The notes under the pieces were generated by a model. That model did no database searches and had not been told where the DNA came from. It saw only the letters and a list, made by a program, of their open reading frames with translations. This document shows, in pieces, positions 1-7,547 of a stretch of DNA of 64,000 bases (position 1 is the first letter of the stretch; every line of letters starts with the position of its first letter). Source of the stretch: Bacteroidales bacterium (GTDB lineage: Bacteria; Bacteroidota; Bacteroidia; Bacteroidales; UBA3663); NCBI GenBank assembly GCA_017449065.1, contig JAFSKF010000038.1:1-64000 (forward strand). The letters run 5' to 3'. A program made the translations under genes and the position numbers.

Positions 1-248
1 CGTTGCTGTCCGTCAATCATTTCAAACTGCTCATCATTAACAACACTCCAATACATGATATTAAGCGGAAAGCCTTTCAATATGGTGTTTACCACTGCCT
101 GTTTCTGCTTCGTATCATAACGAAACTCCCTCTGATAAGGTGGACGAATATCAAGACGACCACCATAGCCACGAACACCGTGGTCTGGGTCATTCACATA
201 ACCAGCCACAAGGTCACGAACTGTTATTGTCTGCTGCTTTATATCCAT
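1..248 (-). CDS. DUF262 (GmrS/ParB-like) protein, N-terminal part, cut by window edge
   Basis: Reading leftwards from an ATG at 248, the first 82 codons are visible and the gene runs off the window. Residues include RPPYQREFRYD near position 35 and end in the hallmark DGQQR. These two motifs are typical of the DUF262 domain, a ParB/Srx-like nucleotidase-nuclease fold found in GmrSD type IV restriction enzymes and many other defence genes. The ATG lies two bases after the stop of the methyltransferase, so the genes are almost certainly co-transcribed and translationally coupled. By family and context it is a candidate restriction or effector partner of the methyltransferase. Which nuclease domain (if any) follows the DUF262 part cannot be seen. 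Confidence 0.8.
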   Translation of the reverse strand, partial: MDIKQQTITVRDLVAGYVNDPDHGVRGYGGRLDIRPPYQREFRYDTKQKQAVVNTILKGFPLNIMYWSVVNDEQFEMIDGQQ

Positions 249-250
249 AT

Positions 251-1342
251 CTATTGTTTCTTTATTTTACGAATTAGAATTCTTGGATAGGTTTGAACAT
301 ATATCTTACCATCTACTTTATAGTATGTCTTACCAACGGGTGGCGTTTGCACTTCAAGCACAGCACCATCATTAAGTTTAGTGACTCTGCTTTCTTTGCC
401 GTTTTTGTCTATCTGAATTTGTTCACCATAGGTCTTGCTTGCCATCCCAAACCATGTCTTTGTTATTCCCAATATATCAAATTGGTCTGGATTGTATTTA
501 TCAAGGAAAGTAACCGGTACACCCATCACACCATCATAATCACAAGGAATCTCTTCTGTTTTATCCACATTTATAGCATCAAAGTTATCAAACTTAGGAT
601 ATTCTTCAGGAGAGTAGCATTTATACAAAAAAATATCCTCATGGCGTTCCTTATAGTCAAGGTTTGTAAACCATCTAACACCTTTTACACGAATAAACTT
701 GCGCCCACTTTCATCAATTCCACAACCAGCAGCATTCAATTCGTAGTCATCAGGAACCCAGAATTTGCGGTCTCCACTATGGATGCTTGCACCCATCCAG
801 ACCTTTTTGTCTTTAATGAGTGGGAATATCTCTTTTGTCGTATTAGAATTGACGTTGCCTATAATCAAGAACTTCTTGTCATACTCAATCAACTGCGCCA
901 CATATTCGCGGAACAGCGAGAAAGGCGGATTGGTAACAACAATGTCTGCCTCTTTCAATAGTTCGATGCACTCGCGGCTACGGAAATCACCATCACCTTT
1001 TAGCGGATGAATGCCAATTTCTTCGGGGTCTGGAATGTTGTTTCCGTTTTTGTCGCCCTCGTATATCAGATAGACAGCCTTTTCCGACTGATGCTGGCTG
1101 AATAGGTCTGCATCCTGATTCTTATAGCAAGTAGTGATTAGACGCTTCAATCCCAAGAACTCAAAGTTATAGGCAAAGTAAGTAAAGAAGTTCGACACAC
1201 GCGGGTCGTCACAGTTGCACAGCACCGTCTTACCTCGGAAGTGTTCCCGATAGTGCCGTAACTCATTATTGATGTCCTCTAACTGCGTGTAGAATTCATC
1301 TTTCTTTGCCTCTTTTGCTGCATTCAAATTCTTGTTGGCCAT
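251..1342 (-). CDS. EcoRI-family adenine-specific DNA methyltransferase
   Basis: The 363-residue product is predicted to transfer a methyl group from SAM to adenine in DNA. It carries the N-terminal KKDEFYTQ segment, a CNCDDPRVSNF stretch at about residues 42-52 and the catalytic motif IV NPPF at 138-141, all characteristic of the EcoRI modification-methylase family, and its length fits that family. Start ATG at 1342 lies two bases after an 11-bp perfect hairpin in the mRNA, so initiation may be structure-controlled. It is followed two bases later by the DUF262 gene. The recognition sequence cannot be deduced. No EcoRI-like endonuclease is visible; the DUF262 protein is the only candidate partner in the window. 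Confidence 0.9.
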   Translation of the reverse strand: MANKNLNAAKEAKKDEFYTQLEDINNELRHYREHFRGKTVLCNCDDPRVSNFFTYFAYNFEFLGLKRLITTCYKNQDADLFSQHQSEKAVYLIYEGDKNGNNIPDPEEIGIHPLKGDGDFRSRECIELLKEADIVVTNPPFSLFREYVAQLIEYDKKFLIIGNVNSNTTKEIFPLIKDKKVWMGASIHSGDRKFWVPDDYELNAAGCGIDESGRKFIRVKGVRWFTNLDYKERHEDIFLYKCYSPEEYPKFDNFDAINVDKTEEIPCDYDGVMGVPVTFLDKYNPDQFDILGITKTWFGMASKTYGEQIQIDKNGKESRVTKLNDGAVLEVQTPPVGKTYYKVDGKIYVQTYPRILIRKIKKQ

Positions 1343-1650
1343 ACGCGATTGATAGATTTAAGTCACAGCATCGACTATCAATCGCTGACGCACAAAAAAG
1401 CGTGATGCTTCTTATGCGTTGAACTTTGAGGCATGCCCAGGAAAGGAAACCCCAGTCGGTTAACAGAATGCATCACGCCTATTGGCGCGAAAACATTACT
1501 ATATTAACCGACATGGTGATGCACTATTCCTGCACCCCATTATCTCTATTACTTCTGAGCGTTTTTATTTCCAAACTGTTTCCTGGGCATTTTGGTTCAA
1601 CGCGAAATAATAGCAAATGCTTTCTAATGTCCGGGATTTCTCCCCCGAAC
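1343..1650 (-). promoter_or_regulatory. long structured leader of the methyltransferase operon with a possible 11-codon uORF
   Basis: A TAAATTTG -7 element at 1657-1664 implies a transcript starting near 1650, giving a leader of about 300 nt. Perfect complementary segments are 1595-1603 with 1416-1424, 1579-1590 with 1433-1444, 1504-1512 with 1455-1463, and 1469-1478, which can pair either with 1516-1523 or with 1400-1408. The last segment is followed by six T in the transcript, as in an intrinsic terminator. A minus-strand ATG at 1514 opens an 11-codon reading frame whose stop (1479-1481) directly abuts the switching segment. Attenuation is an inference from this layout. Confidence 0.5.
1345..1385. 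repeat. 11-bp perfect inverted repeat abutting the methyltransferase start
   Basis: The arms GCGATTGATAG (1345-1355) and CTATCAATCGC (1375-1385) are exact reverse complements with a 19-nt loop. In the mRNA the hairpin ends two bases before the ATG, where the ribosome would bind. It could be an RNA hairpin limiting translation or a DNA operator for autoregulation; either is common in restriction-modification loci, but neither is shown. Confidence 0.7.
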
Positions 1651-1656
1651 ACGCTG

Positions 1657-1664
1657 CAAATTTA
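1657..1664 (-). promoter_or_regulatory. -7 element TAAATTTG for the methyltransferase operon
   Basis: Matches the Bacteroidetes TAnnTTTG consensus on the minus strand. The -33 TTTG is not obvious, so strength is uncertain. Confidence 0.5.
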
Positions 1665-1875
1665 AGTAAAAAAACTTTAATTCCAGCATCTTGAACCGCT
1701 AAAATTGCAAAAAATGAGATGAATTAGGTTATTTTTTGTCTGAAATGCTCAGAATGTGAGTTTTTTGCTGCCGTTTTAGTCAAAATTTGGTTAAAAAATA
1801 TGCGTGTTTCTATAGTTTTACTTTAGTTTTAAGCAAAATTCGTTCTGGCTTTTGGATAAGAATCAACCTTGGGAT

Positions 1876-1921
1876 ATAGGTTTAGTTTTCTCCATATATA
1901 AGAGGCTTAAACTAAACCTAT
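1876..1921. repeat. 13-bp perfect inverted repeat
   Basis: ATAGGTTTAGTTT at 1876-1888 is the exact reverse complement of 1909-1921, separated by 20 bases. No T-run follows, so it is not an obvious terminator. Confidence 0.65.
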
Positions 1922-2123
1922 TTGCCGATACAAAATCTACTTTCCAATGCAAAGTTTCTATTTACCTATTGCGAAAATGCGAAATGGCGAAAAATATGCA
2001 AAAGTTTATCCGTCTTGTCAGTACACCGTGTTCGCTTAGAATTTTCGTACATTTCCGTTTTTCCGCATATTTTCGCAATGTGAAATTCACTATCGGTAGT
2101 CAGGTTAAAACACACTTTTTTCC

Positions 2124-2182
2124 GAACCATAGGTTCATCGCCCAACGAACATAGGTTCATTGGCACTTGAACATAAGTTCAT
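2124..2182. repeat. three GAACATAGGTTCAT-like dyads spaced 22-23 bp
   Basis: Copies begin at 2124 (GAACCATAGGTTCAT), 2147 (GAACATAGGTTCAT) and 2169 (GAACATAAGTTCAT). Each has GAAC/GTTC dyad symmetry and the spacing is about two helical turns, as expected for cooperative binding of a dimeric regulator on one face of DNA. Confidence 0.6.
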
Positions 2183-2320
2183 TTTTTTTGAGGAGAATGA
2201 AGCGTATCCGTTTAATCCGTACAATCCGAGTTTGTTTTAATAATTTCGCAGATTTCATTTCCCGATTCGTTGCTGTGCAATTTGAGTGAATTTGCAAACA
2301 GAATTGAGTAAATTCAGAAC

Positions 2321-2397
2321 GGAATAAGTGTGTTATTTCATAGGTTGAAAAATGGAATAAGTGTAAATTTTGCGGGTCAAAAAGATGGAATAAGTGT
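2321..2397. repeat. three exact GGAATAAGTGT repeats at 33-bp period
   Basis: Identical 11-mers begin at 2321, 2354 and 2387, exactly 33 bp apart. The second and third share further flanking bases (ATGGAATAAGTGTAAA). The intervening sequence is not conserved, so this is not a simple tandem duplication. Confidence 0.7.
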
Positions 2398-2577
2398 AAA
2401 AAATATGGGCATTGCACGTCTTTCCCCACCCAAAAATTTGGAGGTATGGCTGAAACGTTGTAGCTTTGCAGCAAACAATAATACCGATTATTATGCTATG
2501 AATTCGAATGTCTTGCGAATTTCGGCTTCGCTTTGGAGGTGTCTGACATAAGTAATCCACATTTAGAAATAAAACAA

Positions 2578-3151
2578 ATGAAAAAACTAATTGTTTTTCT
2601 GTTTTTGCCCTTCACTCCGGTATGGGGACAAGGCGGTCCCACAATGGGATGGAGCTCCTGGAATACCTATGGCGTCAATATCAGCGATGCCCTGATCCGC
2701 AGTCAAGCAGATGCGATGGTTGCCACAGGATTGAATGGTGTGGGTTACGACCACATCAACATCGACGACGGTTTCTTTGGAGGAAGAAACACAGAGACAG
2801 GAGAGCTTATCATTCATCCGGATCGTTTCCCCAACGGACTGAAACCTGTGGCTGACTACATCCACGACAAGGGGCTGAAGGCTGGTATCTATAGTGATGC
2901 CGGAGCCAACACCTGCGGAAACATGTATAACGGCGACAAGCTGAGCGTCAACGTAGGATTCTACAAATACGACCAGCACGATGCAGACTTCTATTTCAAG
3001 GAACTAGACGGCAGTTCCGGCAACAGGCATCGCCAACGTATTGTCGGTCAGCACTCAAGCAGATACACCGTCTTTCGATGTGGCGGGACGACTGGCTACC
3101 CCAAATACTCCCATTCGCGTACAGAATGGCAAAATCACAATGAAGAGATGA
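2578..3151 (+). pseudogene. collapsed GH27 alpha-galactosidase (two ends kept, middle lost)
   Basis: From ATG 2578 there is a signal peptide (hydrophobic core to about residue 16) and then a clear GH27 N-terminus: GWSSWNTYG, INIDDGFF and GIYSDAGANTC. Homology stops after DADFYFKE near 3002, before the catalytic Asp residues. The sequence then continues in another frame (3011-3151) with 46 codons ending FDVAGR...IRVQNGKITMKR, a C-terminal tail typical of secreted Bacteroidetes proteins, compare the tail of the LRR protein at 26765. A large internal deletion plus frameshift explains this. The unshifted frame runs on to 3195. A full GH27 enzyme would normally be over 350 residues, so the product cannot be active. 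Confidence 0.8.
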
Positions 3152-3170
3152 GCAAAAGGGGAAATAGAAA

Positions 3171-5072
3171 CTATCTGCTGAAAACCAGCGTGTAGCCGCC
3201 TTGCGGAAGACAGGGAATCGCAAGGACGATATCGGCAGAAATCGTCTGCTTGCGAATGTCGAAATGCATCGCATCGGCTCCATCGGCCAAAACGGTCACC
3301 TCGTACTGTCCTTCATGAAGGAATGTCGGAGAGAAAGAGATGGTGCGAGGTGATTTGTCGCCATTAAGCGCAGCCACATACCACGTGTTGCCCTGCCTGC
3401 GAGCAACGACGAAGTGTGTGCCGGGATAACCGTCAATGAAGCGGGTCTCGTCCCATGCCGTAGGCACTTGCTTCATCAGCTGGCGGGCTTCAGCGGGCAA
3501 GGCATAGAATCCTTCCGGCCGGTCTGCCCAATGCTGGATGCCCGACTCGAAGGCAACGGAAAGCGCCAGTTCGTGTGCGAAAGAGGTGGTGTGCGGATGC
3601 TGCGAATGGGTGAACGCTACAGGCGTATAATCCATCGGTCCCACCACGTTGCGCGTGAAAGGCAGCGTGCAGTTCAGTCGCGATGCAATACCGGTCATCA
3701 GAGGCGTATTGTTATATTGCTCCGCCCCGAAGACGGCCTCCATCGACATCAGATGCGGGTAGGTGCGACTCCATCCGCGCGGAAGTGTGCAGCCATGAAA
3801 GTTGACCATCATCCGGGCTTGGGCACAATCTTGCAGAATGTCGAGATAGTAGGCCATCATCGACTGCTTGTCGCTTTCGAAGAAGTCGATCTTTACGCCA
3901 ACGAATCCCATGCTTTTCAGCCAAGCCAGTTCCTTGACGCGTGCCTCGTGGGTGAGGAACCTGTCTCGCGGTGTGGCAGGCACGCCGTTATGAGGACCGC
4001 CTGAATTGTACCAGATGAGAGGCTTGACTCCTTTCGACAGAGCATATCGGGCAGCATCTTCCAGGTTGCCTCCGTTGGTCATTGCATCCCATTCCCAATC
4101 GAAAAGCACATATTCCCAACCCATTTGGGCAGCCAGATCCACATAGCGGCAACAAGTCTGGTAGTCCTTCGTGCCATGATTGTAAGCCCAATAGATCCAG
4201 GAGGCACGTCCGCTCTGTATCCAATCCGTATCGGTCAGGGTCGAGGCGTCCGAAACATCTTCCACCAACGTACTTTCCACAATGTCTTTCAGGCTACCGA
4301 TGATGAGCACCCGCCAGGGGGAAGTCCATTTCTTGGCACAACAGACCGGCAAAACCTCGCCTTGTCCGCACCCTTCCCACTGGAAAGGATAGGAAACCCG
4401 ATAGGAGTTCTCGTCCGACTCGTTGCTCAGGTGGGTGGCGCAATAGTTCCGATGGGCATTGGCTTCGGTAATCAAGGCGAACACCTCTCGTCCGCTCTCC
4501 ACCAGCAGGGGATAGTTCCACGCACCCTGCTTTTCGGCTCCCTTTTGAAGCGGGAAATCGCCCTCGTAGCAAGCCGTAAACTTCTGTATCCACCGGCTGG
4601 CATTCGTCGGAAGCGTATAGGCTGTCTGCTCTTCGGTAAAGGCAAGAGACTTCTGTCCTTTATTATTAATAATGTATCGGAAACAAACACCGTCGTTATA
4701 GGCACGCAGTTCCACCTGTAAAGGCTTACCGTCCTTCCCGGCGAACTTGACGAAGCAGGCGTTGGCCTCATTTTCGCAGAGCGAGCGTTTTCCGTGCAGG
4801 GCCGCATACTTTTCTTCGATACGCTGGGGTGCTGTGACTTCCGACAAAGCGACTTGCTGCGAGTAATCGGAGCCATTGAAGGTGAGTCCGAGCCCGATCT
4901 GCTCGACCACCATCTGTCCTTTGTAAGCAACTTGCAGAGACGGCTTTCCGTCGTTCACCGCCACCTTCACCGCAATCTTTCCGTTGGGGGAAAGCAACGA
5001 AGCATTGTCTGCCTTTACACACCATGCGCACCCTACCAGTGCCAGAGCTATTATCCAGAGTCTTTTTTTCAT
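3171..5072 (-). CDS. GH97 glycoside hydrolase, predicted retaining alpha-galactosidase
   Basis: The 633-residue protein has a signal peptide (to about residue 21), the GH97 N-terminal beta-sandwich, and a catalytic barrel. VGVKIDFFESDKQ places Asp396 where retaining GH97 enzymes have their nucleophile; inverting members such as SusB lack it. Glu451 in AVFGAEQY lies 55 residues on, the spacing of the nucleophile and acid/base reported for the B. thetaiotaomicron retaining alpha-galactosidase. It is therefore expected to release alpha-linked galactose in the periplasm. Its 3' end meets the remains of a GH27 alpha-galactosidase, so the pair looks like an old alpha-galactoside locus that has lost one enzyme. 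No SusC/SusD pair is nearby. Confidence 0.88.
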   Translation of the reverse strand: MKKRLWIIALALVGCAWCVKADNASLLSPNGKIAVKVAVNDGKPSLQVAYKGQMVVEQIGLGLTFNGSDYSQQVALSEVTAPQRIEEKYAALHGKRSLCENEANACFVKFAGKDGKPLQVELRAYNDGVCFRYIINNKGQKSLAFTEEQTAYTLPTNASRWIQKFTACYEGDFPLQKGAEKQGAWNYPLLVESGREVFALITEANAHRNYCATHLSNESDENSYRVSYPFQWEGCGQGEVLPVCCAKKWTSPWRVLIIGSLKDIVESTLVEDVSDASTLTDTDWIQSGRASWIYWAYNHGTKDYQTCCRYVDLAAQMGWEYVLFDWEWDAMTNGGNLEDAARYALSKGVKPLIWYNSGGPHNGVPATPRDRFLTHEARVKELAWLKSMGFVGVKIDFFESDKQSMMAYYLDILQDCAQARMMVNFHGCTLPRGWSRTYPHLMSMEAVFGAEQYNNTPLMTGIASRLNCTLPFTRNVVGPMDYTPVAFTHSQHPHTTSFAHELALSVAFESGIQHWADRPEGFYALPAEARQLMKQVPTAWDETRFIDGYPGTHFVVARRQGNTWYVAALNGDKSPRTISFSPTFLHEGQYEVTVLADGADAMHFDIRKQTISADIVLAIPCLPQGGYTLVFSR

Positions 5073-5103
5073 TGTTTTTTGTTTAGATTAGGTATTGACG
5101 GCG

Positions 5104-5111
5104 CAAAGGTA
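5104..5111 (-). promoter_or_regulatory. -7 element TACCTTTG for the GH97 gene
   Basis: Consensus element on the minus strand, about 32 bases before the GH97 start at 5072, in the divergent spacer shared with the deaminase gene. Confidence 0.7.
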
Positions 5112-5175
5112 GTAAAATCCGTTCACAATTACAAAGAAAATGCCACAAATTATTGCAAGTTCGCAAAAAATCGGC

Positions 5176-5183
5176 TACCTTTG
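5176..5183 (+). promoter_or_regulatory. -7 element TACCTTTG for the guanine deaminase gene
   Basis: Consensus -7 element 25 bases before the ATG at 5209; the spacer 5073-5208 thus carries divergent promoters. Confidence 0.7.
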
Positions 5184-5208
5184 CCATCGAAAAAATATTT
5201 GAGCAAAA

Positions 5209-5688
5209 ATGAATATCACAGAAGAAGACCGCAAGTTTATGCGCGAGGCTATCCGGCTGGCCAATGAGAGTGTCAAGAATGGCGGCGGACCTTTCGGTGC
5301 TGTCATTGTGAAGGACGGAAGCATTGTGGCTGGAAGTTCCAACCGCGTCACTCTCGATAACGATCCTACAGCCCATGCAGAAGTGAATACCATCCGTGAA
5401 GCCTGCCGGAAACTGGGCACATTCGACCTTTCGGGCTGTATCATCTATACCTCGTGCAAACCGTGTCCGATGTGCCTAAGTGCCATCTATTGGGCGCACA
5501 TCGACCGCATCTATTACGGCAACACCCGCAAGGATGCCAACGACATCAACTTCGCCGACGACTTCATCTATGAGGAACTGAACAAGCCACTCTCGGAACG
5601 CACTATCCCCATCTTACCACTGCTCCGCGATGAGGCATTGCAGACCTTCCGCCTCTGGACAGAGAAAACCGACAAGACCGAATATTAG
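5209..5688 (+). CDS. guaD: guanine deaminase (cytidine-deaminase fold)
   Basis: This 159-residue zinc enzyme is predicted to convert guanine to xanthine and ammonia in the cytoplasm for purine salvage. HAE at 56-58 and PCPMC at 85-89 supply the zinc ligands His56, Cys86 and Cys89 and the proton shuttle Glu58. The C-terminal part (DDFIYEELNKPLSERTIPI and a terminal EY) matches the domain-swapped tail of the B. subtilis GuaD type, which separates it from TadA; a true TadA is present at 14827. It is a single-gene unit with its own promoter. Confidence 0.87.
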   Translation: MNITEEDRKFMREAIRLANESVKNGGGPFGAVIVKDGSIVAGSSNRVTLDNDPTAHAEVNTIREACRKLGTFDLSGCIIYTSCKPCPMCLSAIYWAHIDRIYYGNTRKDANDINFADDFIYEELNKPLSERTIPILPLLRDEALQTFRLWTEKTDKTEY

Positions 5689-5695
5689 CCTTGCT

Positions 5696-5947
5696 TCATA
5701 TCCCGATAATCTCTTCAAGTCGGGCAACCGCCTCCTTCATATCGGCACCGAAGCGGCTGTGATTGGTGAGAAAATCCGGACGACCTTGAGACAATAGGTC
5801 GAAAAGTTCTTGGGGCATATCATCTACATAGGAAGCGATGGCGACTTCAATGTCGTCACGCTGCCAGTCCATTGTAGAGTATTCAAAAACCCGTTGCTTC
5901 TGGTGTAGGAAGCAGTAGGCGGTCTCTATACTTTCGCGCAAGATCAT
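5696..5947 (-). CDS. small conserved-type protein of unknown function
   Basis: An 83-residue acidic protein with no recognised domain, signal peptide or membrane segment. I start it at ATG 5947 because a TAACTTTG -7 element lies at 5968-5975, inside the longer reading frame that begins at 5998. The sequence looks like a compact helical protein (VDDMPQELFDLLSQGRPDFL, then a helix to the C-terminus). It converges on the guanine deaminase gene with a 7-base gap. Confidence 0.55.
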   Translation of the reverse strand: MILRESIETAYCFLHQKQRVFEYSTMDWQRDDIEVAIASYVDDMPQELFDLLSQGRPDFLTNHSRFGADMKEAVARLEEIIGI

Positions 5948-5967
5948 ATGTGTCTTATTTCTCGCCG

Positions 5968-5975
5968 CAAAGTTA
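5968..5975 (-). promoter_or_regulatory. -7 element TAACTTTG for the 83-residue ORF
   Basis: Consensus element about 20 bases before ATG 5947; it decides the start choice for that gene. Confidence 0.6.
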
Positions 5976-6108
5976 ATGATTATTTCAGTATTATCCAAAT
6001 ATTTTGCCGGAAACCAGCGTTGGTATGTACGAGTAAGGCCCGCATCTCTTTTCCTGAATAAGGTTTTCGATTAAATAGGGCAAAGGGGAGGAAAATTTGC
6101 GGCATAAC

Positions 6109-6152
6109 CATCGCGCAATTTTTTTATAGGCATCGCGCAAATTTTTCATAGG
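6109..6152. repeat. 22-bp imperfect tandem duplication
   Basis: Two adjacent 22-bp copies beginning CATCGCGCAA and ending ATAGG (6109-6130, 6131-6152). It lies in the gene-free stretch 5976-6393, which otherwise holds only the glucokinase promoter. Confidence 0.55.
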
Positions 6153-6296
6153 CATAGAGATTAAGTGGACTGCTGAGGTCGTTCGTATTTTTCTAAAAAT
6201 GAGCAATCGCAATATTGAAAATAGAAAAATGTTGTGTTCAGAAGAAAAAAATCAGCAAAAAATAAGGCGGTTCTTGGCAGATTCGCCGGAATTGTG

Positions 6297-6304
6297 TATC
6301 TTTG
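6297..6304 (+). promoter_or_regulatory. -7 element TATCTTTG for the ROK kinase
   Basis: Exact consensus, about 90 bases before ATG 6394, implying an 80-nt leader. Confidence 0.65.
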
Positions 6305-6393
6305 CGGCGAAGATATGGCAGCATATCTGCTAAAAGATACCATACCTTATTTAATATCTATCGGATACAATCACTAAAACTAAAATCGAAACA

Positions 6394-7353
6394 ATGAAAA
6401 GTTACGCAATTGGCATGGATATCGGAGGAACCAACTCCGTGTTCGGAATCGTTGACCGTGAAGGACAAGTCGTTTGCTGCGACAGTATCAAAACTCAGGA
6501 ATATACCCTGATTGACGACTATATCGAAGCCGTCAGCACTCGCGTGGAAGCCTTGATCGAAAAGGTGGGTGGCAAGAAGAATATCGAGGGATTCGGCATC
6601 GGAGCCCCCAACGGAAACTACTACAAGGGTACCATCGAACTGGCTCCCAACCTGCCTTGGAAGGGCGTGGTGATTCCGCTTTGCGATATGTTCGAGAAAC
6701 GACTGGGCATCCGTACCCGCCTGACCAACGATGCCAATGCTGCTGCTTTGGGCGAAATGACCTATGGTGTGGCTAAGGGTGTGAAGAACTTCATCATGAT
6801 CACTTTGGGCACCGGTGTCGGAAGCGGTATCGTGGTGGATGGCAAGATGCTGTACGGCTCGACAGGCTTTGCCGGCGAACTCGGACACGTGACCGTCAAC
6901 CGTACGCCACAGGCGCGTCTGTGCGGATGCGGACGTCGCGGATGTCTGGAGACCTACTGCTCAGCTACCGGTATCGCCCGTACTGCCCGCGAGCGTGTGA
7001 TTGCTATGGCAGAACCTTCGCTGCTGCGCGAACTGGATGTGATGAAGATCACCTCGAAGGACATTTACGATGCTGCCGTGAAGGGCGATGCGATGGCCAT
7101 CTCCATCTTCCGCGAGACAGGCACCATTCTGGGTCGTGCGCTGGCCGATATGGTGGTATTCTCTTCGCCGGAGATGATTGTCTTGTTCGGTGGTTTGGCC
7201 AAAGCCGGCGACTACATCCTGAAGTATGCAGAAGAGGCAATGGACGAGAACCTGCTGCCAATCTTCAAGGGAACCGTCAAGCTGGTGCTCAGCGGACTGA
7301 AGGATGCCGATGCAGCCGTGCTTGGAGCTTCTGCGCTGGGTTGGAAGGAGTAA
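6394..7353 (+). CDS. glk: ROK-family glucokinase
   Basis: The 319-residue cytoplasmic kinase should phosphorylate glucose (or a related hexose) with ATP. The N-terminal DIGGT phosphate-binding loop is at 9-13, the catalytic Asp113 sits in TNDANAAALGE, and GELGH at 161-165 with CGCGRRGC at 177-184 gives the ROK zinc site (His165, Cys177, Cys179, Cys184). No DNA-binding N-terminal domain is present, so this is an enzyme and not a NagC/XylR-type repressor. ROK substrates overlap, so fructose or N-acetylhexosamines cannot be excluded. It is monocistronic. Confidence 0.88.
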   Translation: MKSYAIGMDIGGTNSVFGIVDREGQVVCCDSIKTQEYTLIDDYIEAVSTRVEALIEKVGGKKNIEGFGIGAPNGNYYKGTIELAPNLPWKGVVIPLCDMFEKRLGIRTRLTNDANAAALGEMTYGVAKGVKNFIMITLGTGVGSGIVVDGKMLYGSTGFAGELGHVTVNRTPQARLCGCGRRGCLETYCSATGIARTARERVIAMAEPSLLRELDVMKITSKDIYDAAVKGDAMAISIFRETGTILGRALADMVVFSSPEMIVLFGGLAKAGDYILKYAEEAMDENLLPIFKGTVKLVLSGLKDADAAVLGASALGWKE

Positions 7354-7490
7354 ACGGTTTTTCCTTCGTTGGCGCGTAATTTTTTCCTAACTAAGCGCCT
7401 GCTGGGTGTCAATATCGTACAAAATCGGGAAATTAACTCTTTTTAAGGGCTGATTTTCCGATTTTTCTTGTCCGAATGAAAAAATAATAG

Positions 7491-7498
7491 TATCTTTG
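7491..7498 (+). promoter_or_regulatory. -7 element TATCTTTG for the TPR protein
   Basis: Exact consensus, 50 bases before ATG 7548. Confidence 0.65.
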
Positions 7499-7547
7499 CC
7501 GGCGTAATGCAAAAATCCCAAATCAAAATCCCTTTGGTATTCACACC

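Larger units (their letters stand above)
1665..2577. other. AT-rich gene-free stretch with several phased repeats
   Basis: No ORF here has a recognisable product. It contains a 13-bp perfect inverted repeat (1876-1888 and 1909-1921), three near-identical dyads at 2124-2182 and three exact direct repeats at 2321-2397. Base composition is clearly more AT-rich than the flanking genes. It may be a decayed insertion or the control region of the collapsed GH27 gene that follows. Confidence 0.5.

Noticed and set aside
1400-1603. Integron attC site or retron-type RNA
   Set aside because: Long inverted segments suggested this, but there is no integron integrase or reverse transcriptase and no cassette structure.
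5209-5688. Second TadA
   Set aside because: The C-terminal tail matches guanine deaminase, and a proper TadA is encoded at 14827.
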